From Rhodobacteraceae bacterium UBA3069 (GTDB taxonomy: Bacteria; Pseudomonadota; Alphaproteobacteria; Rhodobacterales; Rhodobacteraceae), in NCBI GenBank assembly GCA_002366795.1, contig DFBX01000083.1, positions 88,929-94,553 on the forward strand: a stretch of 5,625 bases of DNA, read 5' to 3'. How positions within the stretch are numbered: position 1 is the stretch's first letter; each line of letters opens with the position of its first letter. The position numbers and the translations under genes were made by a program. Under the pieces are notes generated by a model, which searched no databases, was not told the DNA's origin, and saw nothing but the letters and a program-made list of their open reading frames with translations. Of this stretch, positions 1 to 5,337 are shown piece after piece.

Positions 1-21
1 GGGGGGGGGGGGGGGGGGGGG
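1..21. other. Homopolymer run of 21 G at window edge
   Basis: The first 21 bases are all G. An uninterrupted run this long is not expected even in GC-rich coding DNA. It sits exactly at the edge of the window, which fits a two-colour sequencing or assembly artefact at a contig end. It should not be read as coding glycine or as a biological motif, and the sequence just inside it may also be unreliable. Confidence 0.75.
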
Positions 22-347
22 CGCTGCTGGGTTGGAAATTGCTTTGGCCGATGCTGCACGGTCGCTGCGCGGGCAGCAGGATCACCTCCACGCGCCTGAC
101 CCATTATCATCGCCCCCATGAAGGCGCGGTAGAGGAAAGCCATTCTTTTCTACTGGCCCATATCCATTCGCTGCGTATGGACCGCCAGGCGGGGTTGGCC
201 CGTTTGACCGACAATCTCGGCGACTGGCATGACTTGGCGCTGATCGCCTTCCCCGATCCGGAAACGCTGGGGCAATGGCTGGACCGGTCCGGCATCCGGC
301 TGGATGTTGGCCGGTTGCCACGGGCTGGCACGCCCCTGCCGGCTTGA
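21..347 (+). CDS. C-terminal fragment of an unidentified protein (5' partial)
   Basis: A frame is open from the window edge to a TGA at 345-347, giving about 108 residues after the G run. The fragment has a histidine-rich stretch (LTHYHRPHEGAVEESHSF) near the middle. A helix-like acidic segment (RLTDNLGDWHDLALIAF) follows, and then a proline-rich tail ending LPRAGTPLPA. No transmembrane segment or familiar catalytic motif is visible, and I do not recognise the family. The TTG at 39 or ATG at 51 could serve as internal starts, but neither has a clear Shine-Dalgarno, so I read it as a gene cut by the window edge. The broken dehydrogenase begins 52 bp downstream on the same strand, so the two may have been co-transcribed. 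That the frame is coding is inferred from its composition and openness; the function is unknown. Confidence 0.5.
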   Translation, partial: ALLGWKLLWPMLHGRCAGSRITSTRLTHYHRPHEGAVEESHSFLLAHIHSLRMDRQAGLARLTDNLGDWHDLALIAFPDPETLGQWLDRSGIRLDVGRLPRAGTPLPA

Positions 348-399
348 TGCGCGGCCCGCGTCGGGGCCATGCTGCCCGCTGGCATAGGGGGTAGAACGG

Positions 400-537
400 A
401 TGCGTGCGATACTTGTTACGGGCGGATCTTCGGGGATTGGCCCGGCCACGGCACGTCTGGCCGCAGCCGAGGGGCGCGAGGTTTTCCTGACCTATGCCAG
501 CAATGCCGCCGCCGCCGACGACTTCCATGGGTCTTGA
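400..537 (+). pseudogene. Truncated short-chain dehydrogenase/reductase, N-terminal 45 residues only
   Basis: The ATG at 400 is preceded by AGGGGG at 386-391 with 8-nt spacing. The product begins MRAILVTGGSSGIGPATARL. This is the first beta strand and the TGxxxGIG dinucleotide-binding loop of the SDR family (residues 7-14), followed by the first helix and the second strand (EVFLTYASNAAAA). SDR enzymes are normally about 240-260 residues and need a Tyr-x-x-x-Lys active site far downstream. Here the frame closes at TGA 535-537 after residue 45, and I find no continuation of the Rossmann fold in any frame downstream. The break falls around 508-525, within a GCC repeat followed by GACGAC. It is therefore a remnant left by deletion or rearrangement, or an assembly join, and has no catalytic potential. 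The family call is firm; the specific substrate cannot be told. Confidence 0.72.
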
Positions 538-565
538 ACGCCGAGACAGAGAACCGCACCCACTT

Positions 566-585
566 CACCCCCTCGGGGGTGTTTT
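566..585 (+). terminator. Short hairpin plus T run, terminator-like
   Basis: CACCCC (566-571) pairs perfectly with GGGGTG (576-581) around a CTCG loop, and TTTT follows at 582-585. The stem is short but very GC-rich, and the T run is only four bases, so termination would be modest. It lies 28 bp after the stop of the truncated dehydrogenase on the same strand. That position fits either a chance terminator or the natural terminator of whatever gene once ended here. Confidence 0.45.
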
Positions 586-770
586 GCCAGCGAGTGCGGG
601 GAAATTCCAAACTGCGCAGCGTGGCCGCACCACCCCGATGCGGGCCATCGCCGCGGTCGGGCCTGCGGGAATTGACGCCGCGCGCCGCGCCTTGGGGCGC
701 AGATCGGGGGCAACGGGCGCATAGTATACGCTGCAGCCCCTAGCCTCTTTCGCCAGCCGGACAGAGTTCT

Positions 771-834
771 GGGCAACTGGGTCGCGCGCGGGATCGGGGG
801 CCCGTGTACCGCTGTCCGATCCGGGCAACTGGGT
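771..834. repeat. 12-bp direct repeat GGGCAACTGGGT, two copies
   Basis: GGGCAACTGGGT occurs at 771-782 and again at 823-834, a period of 52 bp. The flanking bases differ, so only the 12-mer is repeated. It could be a local duplication or a pair of binding sites. Two copies of a GC-rich 12-mer are weak evidence by themselves. Confidence 0.4.
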
Positions 835-836
835 GA

Positions 837-1169
837 TCACCGCAGGGGGCTGCCCCGAAGCTTGGCCCGCTGATGCCCCCATGGCGCGTCCTCGGCGTTA
901 ACAGCCAAGGCAGGAAAAAGCAGCAGAAGGAACAAGGTCAAACCACGCATGATCGCTAAACTTTTAAGGGCTTTCTTCGGATTGGCAATCTTTGCGTGCA
1001 GCGCCCAAATCGTTAACACTGCCCCGTTGATTTCCTGCAAAATCCCCAGCCCTGCCACGTTTCGGCCCGAAAGCGCGGCGACAACAGGGCCTATGAAAAA
1101 CATGCCCCAGATCCAGCCCCATTCGGCAGCGCCCGGCAAATCCTTTGCGCAAAGTGCCAGCGCGCGCAT
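837..1169 (-). CDS. Possible small membrane protein, three hydrophobic segments
   Basis: Read from ATG 1169-1167, the minus frame encodes 110 residues. It has three hydrophobic stretches: WGWIWGMFFIGPVVAAL (about 17-33), GLGILQEINGAVLTIWAL (about 40-57) and LTLFLLLLFPALAV (about 77-90), then a short polar tail. The composition is typical of an inner-membrane protein, and first codon positions are rich in G, as in real genes. The ribosome binding site is weak (AGG a few bases upstream). A longer basic N terminus upstream is possible. Alternatively, translation could start at ATG 950-948, giving a 37-residue peptide with a signal-peptide-like N terminus ending in VNA. The frame then ends abruptly at 837, so the protein may be truncated by a frameshift. 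It overlaps the plus-strand extension of the next gene; only one is likely real. I do not recognise the family. Confidence 0.35.
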   Translation of the reverse strand: MRALALCAKDLPGAAEWGWIWGMFFIGPVVAALSGRNVAGLGILQEINGAVLTIWALHAKIANPKKALKSLAIMRGLTLFLLLLFPALAVNAEDAPWGHQRAKLRGSPLR

Positions 1170-1215
1170 TTTGCGCCTGCGCAGTTGCCGCCCCCTGCGC
1201 AGCATCGCCCGCGCC

Positions 1216-2478
1216 ATGCCCGGTCTGGCCGAACGCGACTGGGTCGAGGCGGATTGCGATCCCGAAACGCGCGGGCCGATCGCCTCGTTGTTGGCGCGGA
1301 CGGGGCGGATGGTACAGGAATGCCCCGACCATATCGCCAAGCGGCTGGAGGTTCCCTTCGTCTCCTCCCCGCCAGAAGACACAAAGCGCCGCAAGGTCAG
1401 CGACCACGGGCAATTCCTAGCCCGTCAGGACTGTTGGGATGATCTGGGTCTTTTGATCCGGCAATATGACAGGTCCCGCGCCGCCACTGCCACCGGCCTG
1501 CCGTTGGCCGATCTGCTGGCCTTTGGCGCGCGCGCGGATGTCACAGGCCCGGTCGAACGTGCCCTGACCGACCCCGGCTTGATGCCCGGTCACGCCCCCC
1601 GCAGCGGCCTGGCCGAGCTGGAAGATGTTCTGGACGAATATCCCGATGACTACGGCATCGCGCTTGTCGTGGCCCATGCCCATCTCGACATTGGCTGGGC
1701 ATGGCGCGGAACGGGGTGGACCTCGGACATTCCCACGCGCAACTGGAAACAGTTCAAGCGGCATTTCGCACGCGCCTCGGAAATCCTTGACGGGTTCGAT
1801 GCCTTTGCCGAGGACAGCCCCGCCCTTGCCGCCGCGCGCTGCGCCCTGCTGGCCGCCGAAGACGCACCGCAGACACGTGTGGCCGACGATTACGAAGACC
1901 TGATCGACTTGGACCCCGGAAACCCCCGCCACATGCGCGCGCTTGGCTATCACCTGCTGCCACGCTGGTTCGGCACCTATGGCGACCTGGAACTGGAGGC
2001 CCGCCGCACCGCCGCCCGCACCACCGATATCTGGGGCAACGGCGGCTACACATGGGTCTATTTCGACGCGCTTGCCGTGGACCCAGAGGCGCTGTCGCTG
2101 ATGGATGTGGACCTGTTCGAACAAGGGATGCGCGACATTCTGGCCCGCCGCACCGACCAGCACACCGCCAATATGTTTGCCGCCTATTGCGCGGTCACGC
2201 TGTCCTCGCGCCGCTATCGCCGCCCACGCCAGATCGCGGCGCAACAAAAACTGATAGAGTCGTTTCGCTGGATCCTGTCGCACCACCTGCAAGAGGTACA
2301 TCCGCTGACATGGGGCATCGCCGCCCAGAAACCGGGCACCACCCCCGACCCGGTCGAAACCGCTATCAAGGGCCGCAATCACGCGCTTGCCCGTATCGCG
2401 CGGCATTTCGAAAAAGACCTGAAACGCGGTGCCCGCGTGGTCTGGACCGACACCGGCCCGATGGTTGTGGCGGGATAG
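1216..2478 (+). CDS. Conserved-looking hypothetical protein, 420 residues, helix-rich
   Basis: This frame has strong G/C bias at third positions throughout, no signal peptide and no membrane segment in the core, so a soluble cytoplasmic protein is expected. Residues 130-260 look alpha-helical and repeat-like. They contain VVAHAHLDIGWAWRGTGW (about 151-168), a helix with SPALAAARCALLAAEDAP (about 201-218), and DLDPGNPRHMRALGYHLLPR (about 231-250), whose pattern resembles TPR-like helical hairpins. A Trp/Tyr-rich segment follows (DIWGNGGYTWVYFDAL, about 271-286). I see no catalytic motif and do not name a family. The same frame stays open to an ATG at 949 (509 residues), with further ATGs near 1093 and 1105. 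I chose 1216 because sequence upstream of it is low-complexity and competes with a better-looking minus-strand frame. No clear Shine-Dalgarno supports any of these starts. The gene ends directly at the shared terminator. Confidence 0.75.
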   Translation: MPGLAERDWVEADCDPETRGPIASLLARTGRMVQECPDHIAKRLEVPFVSSPPEDTKRRKVSDHGQFLARQDCWDDLGLLIRQYDRSRAATATGLPLADLLAFGARADVTGPVERALTDPGLMPGHAPRSGLAELEDVLDEYPDDYGIALVVAHAHLDIGWAWRGTGWTSDIPTRNWKQFKRHFARASEILDGFDAFAEDSPALAAARCALLAAEDAPQTRVADDYEDLIDLDPGNPRHMRALGYHLLPRWFGTYGDLELEARRTAARTTDIWGNGGYTWVYFDALAVDPEALSLMDVDLFEQGMRDILARRTDQHTANMFAAYCAVTLSSRRYRRPRQIAAQQKLIESFRWILSHHLQEVHPLTWGIAAQKPGTTPDPVETAIKGRNHALARIARHFEKDLKRGARVVWTDTGPMVVAG

Positions 2479-2508
2479 AAAAATCCGCCAAGGCGTCACC
2501 TTGGCGGA
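2479..2508. terminator. Bidirectional intrinsic terminator between convergent genes
   Basis: TCCGCCAAGG (2484-2493) pairs perfectly with CCTTGGCGGA (2499-2508) around a 5-base loop. On the minus strand five T (complement of 2479-2483) follow the stem immediately, making a strong terminator for the 74-residue gene whose stop is 33 bp away. On the plus strand the stem begins 5 bp after the stop of the 420-residue gene and is followed by ACCGTTTTC, a weaker T run. One hairpin thus serves both converging genes. Confidence 0.85.
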
Positions 2509-2541
2509 ACCGTTTTCATCGTTTTACCTGTTGAAGGGCGG

Positions 2542-2766
2542 TTATCGCTTCAGTGCGACCTCGGCCCGGCGCTTTGCCTCGGCCAAATCGCTGAAGGATG
2601 GCCCGTTCACCGCATCGCGGCGCGCGTCCGGGCTGAATTTTTGCTCAAGAAACTTCGCCAGATCCTCGACCCGCTCCGTCTTGGCCTTGGCTTCTTCTTC
2701 GCGCCGACGCTTTTCCTTGTGGTGCCAGCTTGGAATGCGATCCTTGATCGCGGAGGCATTCATCAT
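2542..2766 (-). CDS. Small charged coiled-coil-like protein, 74 residues
   Basis: It starts MMNASAIKDRIPSWHHKEK, with GGAG (complement of 2775-2778) 8 nt upstream of the first ATG. It ends with TAA at 2542-2544. Residues 17-45 are dominated by Lys, Arg and Glu (KEKRRREEEAKAKTERVEDL), a pattern expected for a long solvent-exposed helix or coiled coil. The C-terminal part contains SFSDLAEAKRRAEVALKR. There is no signal peptide, membrane span or known catalytic motif, and I do not recognise the family. The good ribosome binding site, absence of another plausible frame, and a strong terminator 33 bp after the stop support a real gene. Its upstream region is only about 65 bp before IS5-family sequence begins. 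I see no convincing promoter there, so expression may depend on the insertion sequence or may have been lost. Confidence 0.65.
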   Translation of the reverse strand: MMNASAIKDRIPSWHHKEKRRREEEAKAKTERVEDLAKFLEQKFSPDARRDAVNGPSFSDLAEAKRRAEVALKR

Positions 2767-2847
2767 GGTTTATACTCCAACTTCTTCTTGACTGTTGTTG
2801 TGTGGCGTATTGGTTGTTGTTGCCGGTGCCCTAGGTGGCGTCTTCAT

Positions 2848-2882
2848 TTAGGCGAGCCATACCATAGTACAGGCTAAAGAAA
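2848..2882 (-). pseudogene. Displaced 3' end of the IS5-family transposase gene
   Basis: Minus-strand codons from the duplicated target give Ser-Leu (TCT TTA), then ACTMVWLA and a TAA at 2848-2850. This is the missing C terminus of the transposase at 5380-5625, in the same frame once the IS1595 element and one target copy are removed. The match in frame and in protein style shows that the two pieces were contiguous before insertion. Confidence 0.85.
2875..2882. repeat. Left 8-bp target site duplication TAAAGAAA
   Basis: TAAAGAAA lies directly outside the left terminal inverted repeat and is identical to 5380-5387 outside the right one. Eight base pairs is the duplication length known for the IS1595 family. 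Confidence 0.92.
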
Positions 2883-2907
2883 GGCGATTGTATATTTGAC
2901 AAACCCA
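2883..2907 (+). repeat. Left terminal inverted repeat of the IS1595 element
   Basis: It begins GGCGATTGTATATTTGACAA and ends ACCCA. It matches the reverse complement of 5355-5379 at 24 of 25 positions; the difference is G versus A at the eighth base. A weaker match continues inward after a one-base gap, including ATATAGG at 2912-2918. The repeat contains TTGACA at 2896-2901 pointing into the element, but no good -10 box follows it. Confidence 0.92.
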
Positions 2908-2947
2908 CGCCATATAGGGTTTGAACCACGCTGTAGCTTGCGCGGTG

Positions 2948-3085
2948 TCAGTCGTCTTTCTTGGCGTCTGGCTTTGGCTTTACCAGCTTGCCCAGCTTTT
3001 CGTTGAACTTCGCTTCGTCGTCGTCCGCGCCGAGTTCGCGGGCAGCTTCTTTGAAGCGGTCTAGTTGGGATTTATCATTGCACAT
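2948..3085 (-). CDS. 45-residue charged protein, last gene of the transposon operon
   Basis: ATG at 3085-3083 is preceded by GAAGG (complement of 3095-3099) at 9-nt spacing, and the frame ends with TGA at 2948-2950. The product begins MCNDKSQLDRFKEAARELGA, followed by an acidic patch DDDE (21-24), then FNEKLGKLVKPKPDAKKDD. It looks like a short amphipathic helix, an acidic turn, a second helix and a Lys/Pro tail. There is no signal peptide or membrane segment. It overlaps the end of the DUF1828 gene by 11 bp and ends 40 bp before the left terminal repeat, so it is cargo. The RFKEAARELxxDDDExxF pattern reminds me of small unnamed proteins seen in alphaproteobacterial mobile regions, but I cannot confirm this. 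Function unknown; a partner or regulator of the preceding protein is possible. Confidence 0.7.
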   Translation of the reverse strand: MCNDKSQLDRFKEAARELGADDDEAKFNEKLGKLVKPKPDAKKDD

Positions 3086-3842
3086 ATCGACTGACCTTCT
3101 TTATCACTTCGTCACGTCCACCGGACCAAACGGCTGGGGTTAGGTCGGAATTGAAAGCGATCTCTCTGCTTTGTTGAGTGATCGCCCCTTTGTCCAAGTT
3201 CTCATAGATTACGAAAGGCACAATGTTCGCCACATCGTGTTTTTGAACCTCCATAGAAAATAGTACAGCGCGTAGAACGCTAACGTCATTTGTTGCGGGA
3301 AAGACAGCTGCAATTTTTCCGCTTTCTGCTCTGACGACTATGTCAACTGTGTAGTGAGGTAGGCTCGGTATTAGAGCCTCCGAGAACGAAACACGGTCTT
3401 CCTGAAATTCCTCCTCTAGGGCGGTTATAACGTCCTCCCTAAAGGTACTCTTCACTATCTCTCTATTCAGAAAAAGTAGGTCCTGTATGCGGGCAAGGAA
3501 GCTCAGGAATGGAAGGGCAAGGGTCGCCAACTTCTCTTTTGGAACCCACTCAGTACAGAATAATCCGTCCTCTTCTGATAGCGAAACGCCGTGATCTGAC
3601 AGTAGGCCAGATAGAATTTCACGTCTGTTCTCGGACGAAAAATCAACGCCTTGGCCTTCGAGGTCAAAAAGCAGAGAACCGCTGTCTTCCAGACGCGCGC
3701 GTTCGCCCTCAACGCGAGCATAGAAGGAGATCGTATCGCCAGAGAACCACGTTACCGGAGTTGATATAGCAAAACCAACAGGAACTTGGCGAACTACTAG
3801 ACCATCGCAGAAGGCTGCACATATGTCTTGCTGTAAGTTCAC
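3075..3842 (-). CDS. DUF1828 / DUF1829 domain protein, 255 residues
   Basis: The start is GTG at 3842-3840, supported by AGGAGGT (complement of 3851-3857) 8 nt upstream, the strongest ribosome site in the window. The N-terminal half fits DUF1828. It has beta strands around 16-45, then the hallmark RLEDSGSLLFDLEGQGVDF (50-68) and RREILSGLLSDHGVSL (73-88). A linking helical region FLARIQDLLFLNREIVKSTF (115-134) and FREDVITAL follow, typical of this architecture. The C-terminal part (about 150-250) fits DUF1829, with YTVDIVV (164-170), IAAVFPATND (177-186), IVPFVIYEN (207-215) and a closing PAVWSGGRDEVI (236-247). No function is established in my knowledge for either domain. The DIVV...K arrangement in a beta-rich C-terminal domain could suggest a nuclease-like fold, but that is speculation. 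The gene overlaps its upstream neighbour by 4 bp (GTGA), so it is probably translationally coupled. Confidence 0.85.
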   Translation of the reverse strand: MNLQQDICAAFCDGLVVRQVPVGFAISTPVTWFSGDTISFYARVEGERARLEDSGSLLFDLEGQGVDFSSENRREILSGLLSDHGVSLSEEDGLFCTEWVPKEKLATLALPFLSFLARIQDLLFLNREIVKSTFREDVITALEEEFQEDRVSFSEALIPSLPHYTVDIVVRAESGKIAAVFPATNDVSVLRAVLFSMEVQKHDVANIVPFVIYENLDKGAITQQSREIAFNSDLTPAVWSGGRDEVIKKVSRYVQ

Positions 3843-4333
3843 AGAAAGCCACCTCCTACTGTGAATCGAAAACGCGCCGCCGCGATGGACAACGCGCTTT
3901 CCTCGGTTACTTTAAACGGCACAGTACACTCTCTTTGAGTGAACGCTGGCCACGCCGTCATGCTGTTTTTGTCCCTTAATACACCTGGAAACGTTTCGTG
4001 AACATTACCACGAATAAGGTGGCAATGCCAGTTCCAATGGTCCGAATGCAGCTCATGGCAACAGATAACCTTTAGCGTGCTGCCTGCTTTCATACCAAGT
4101 GTTGCACGGTAGTATTCTTTCTCGGCATTCAGTGCGACAAGAGTAAAGAACTCATGCCCCAAGGCAGAGAATTTTGCGATCCTCCACTTCCAGCCCCTAC
4201 CCAATGACAACTTACTTCGGATCAACGGGAATTGGGCGCGAGGGACAGGACCCTCCATCCATGGGCCGCAGTTTACACTCTGCTTTGGAGCCCGAATTAT
4301 TTCAGACAGCGTGATAGGTGCAGGACTAGCCAT
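3839..4333 (-). CDS. His-rich hypothetical protein, 164 residues, transposon cargo
   Basis: ATG at 4333-4331 shares one base with the transposase stop (TGATG). AGAGG (complement of 4344-4348) lies 10 nt upstream. The stop TGA at 3839-3841 overlaps the next GTG. The N-terminal third is Pro/Trp-containing (CGPWMEGPVPRAQFPL, 22-37). The middle is beta-like (FFTLVALNAEKEYYRATLG, 62-80). Residues 91-112 hold a striking cluster, CCHELHSDHWNWHCHLIRGN, with His at 93, 96, 99, 103, 105 and 112 and Cys at 91, 92 and 104. This could bind metal or form a histidine-based active site. The C terminus has FKVTEESALSIAAARFRF (140-157), a helix following a strand. No signal peptide or membrane span is seen. 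I cannot name the family. Tight coupling to the DUF1828 gene suggests the two act together. Confidence 0.8.
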   Translation of the reverse strand: MASPAPITLSEIIRAPKQSVNCGPWMEGPVPRAQFPLIRSKLSLGRGWKWRIAKFSALGHEFFTLVALNAEKEYYRATLGMKAGSTLKVICCHELHSDHWNWHCHLIRGNVHETFPGVLRDKNSMTAWPAFTQRECTVPFKVTEESALSIAAARFRFTVGGGFL

Positions 4334-5310
4334 CAGGCTTGCGCCTCTTCTGTGTTAGCCCGAATATAAGTAAGGCGCTTACCCACAACGCCGCGCAGCG
4401 CGATCTGGCCGCGCTCCTTATCATCAATACCGTTTGCAACACGATTATTGTAACGGAAGTCAAATTCGGCTGCATAGCGGTGAAGGTGCTGCTTGCCGCA
4501 ATGCTGATACACGCCCTTCATACCGCGCTTAAAGATACTGTAGAAGCCCTCAACCGTGTTTGTGTGAACCTCTGGCTTTTCGCGGCGGACATACTCACCC
4601 TTGCTGTGCGTGGTGAAATCGTGGCCCGCAAAATCGTCAGATAGGCGCGTGTATTGCTTGGCTTCGTCGGTATAGATCACCGCTTCCTTGGCGATGTTCT
4701 CGCGCAGGATCGGCACCAGCGTATCCTTCTTGATATCGTCAACAACGATAGACTTGGCGTGCTTTGTGTCGCGATCAACAAGTGTCAGCATGGCGTTCTT
4801 GTGTGCATAGCCTCGCGCACCCTTCTTCTTAGGCTTGTCAGGGTTTTGACCGATGAAAGTTTCATCCACTTCAACAGTGCCACCACTGCCGCCAAACGGG
4901 GCCAGCGCACCGTCACGCATACACTCGCGGATGCGGTGCGTCAGGAACCATGCGCTCTTGTAGGTGATACCCAGAACGCGGTGAAGCTGGTGGCTGCTGA
5001 TACCTTTCTTGCTGGATACCATAAGGTGAATAGCTTGCAGCCACATGTGCATGGGGAGGTGGCTTTCCTCAAAGATTGTACCCTTGCGCACGGTGAACTG
5101 CTTGCGGCACTCGCGGCACTTCCACAGGCCGTGGCGCTCCTTGCCTTCAGGGCTTTTCTTGCTGGCCTTGGTGCGGACGCCTTCCAACTTATAGGCGCTA
5201 TCCACAACGCCACAGTGGGGGCATACGGGGCCATCTGCCCACAGCATCGCTTCAACGTGCGCAAATGCTGCTGCTTCGTCGTGCATGTATGGGGCGGAAA
5301 GAACGGACAT
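4333..5310 (-). CDS. IS1595 (ISXO2-like) family transposase, 325 residues
   Basis: The protein catalyses cut or copy of the element between its terminal repeats. An N-terminal zinc ribbon is visible: CPHCG (30-34) paired with CRECRKQF (65-72), giving Cys 30, 33, 65 and 68. A helix-turn-helix-like region follows at 95-130 (SSHQLHRVLGITYKSAWFLT). The DDE nuclease domain begins with TVEVDETFIGQ (145-155, Asp149). It continues with AVIYTDEAKQY (210-220, Asp215) and VHTNTVEGFYSIFKRGMKGV (248-267), carrying Asn251 and Glu254 of the family's third motif. HRYAAEFDFRYNNR (277-290) is the typical ISXO2-type ending. The length fits the family and all key residues are present, so it looks active. ATG 5310 is preceded by AGAGG (complement of 5319-5323) at 8-nt spacing. 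It is the first gene of the four-gene minus-strand unit, whose promoter probably lies at 5338-5366. Confidence 0.93.
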   Translation of the reverse strand: MSVLSAPYMHDEAAAFAHVEAMLWADGPVCPHCGVVDSAYKLEGVRTKASKKSPEGKERHGLWKCRECRKQFTVRKGTIFEESHLPMHMWLQAIHLMVSSKKGISSHQLHRVLGITYKSAWFLTHRIRECMRDGALAPFGGSGGTVEVDETFIGQNPDKPKKKGARGYAHKNAMLTLVDRDTKHAKSIVVDDIKKDTLVPILRENIAKEAVIYTDEAKQYTRLSDDFAGHDFTTHSKGEYVRREKPEVHTNTVEGFYSIFKRGMKGVYQHCGKQHLHRYAAEFDFRYNNRVANGIDDKERGQIALRGVVGKRLTYIRANTEEAQA

Positions 5311-5337
5311 CGGAATAACCTCTAACTTGTTGGGTTA

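Larger units (their letters stand above)
538..836. other. Mostly non-coding stretch after the broken dehydrogenase
   Basis: About 300 bp holds no gene I can support. Several overlapping frames are open on both strands, but this is expected in GC-rich DNA. Their translations are low-complexity (rich in Pro, Arg, Ala and Gly), without motifs or a convincing ribosome binding site. What can be seen is a hairpin with a T run at 566-585, a 12-bp direct repeat at 771-782 and 823-834, and many short GC-rich palindromic stretches between 660 and 720. It could be an intergenic repeat of the host genome or scrambled remains of a deleted segment. Confidence 0.5.

Noticed and set aside
353..368. GGCCC/GGGCC hairpin between the first fragment and the SDR remnant
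   Set aside because: It is only a 5-bp stem with no T run, which is common by chance in DNA this GC-rich, so it was not called a terminator.
82..449. Several overlapping minus-strand frames near the window start
   Set aside because: These are low-complexity Arg/Pro/Gly-rich products opposite a more protein-like plus-strand frame, and none has a ribosome site or motif.
1417..2499. Open minus-strand frame of 360 codons opposite the 420-residue gene
   Set aside because: It is antisense to a well-biased coding frame, is glycine/alanine-rich without motifs, and would run through the shared terminator.
2052..2534. Plus-strand frame in another register across the end of the 420-residue gene
   Set aside because: It is Arg/Pro/His-rich as expected for an out-of-frame reading of GC-rich coding DNA, and it crosses the terminator.
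2429..2877. Plus-strand frames opposite the 74-residue gene and the IS5 end
   Set aside because: They run across the terminator and the inferred insertion-sequence end and lack ribosome sites. The minus-strand gene explains the region better.
2908..2947. Possible terminator between the 45-residue gene and the left terminal repeat
   Set aside because: Only scattered pairing (CCACGC with GCGCGG-type arms) and no T run could be found.
4654..5325. Long open plus-strand frame (223 codons) opposite the transposase
   Set aside because: It is the antisense of a transposase with intact zinc-ribbon and DDE motifs. The openness follows from codon bias of the real gene, and the product has no motif or ribosome site.
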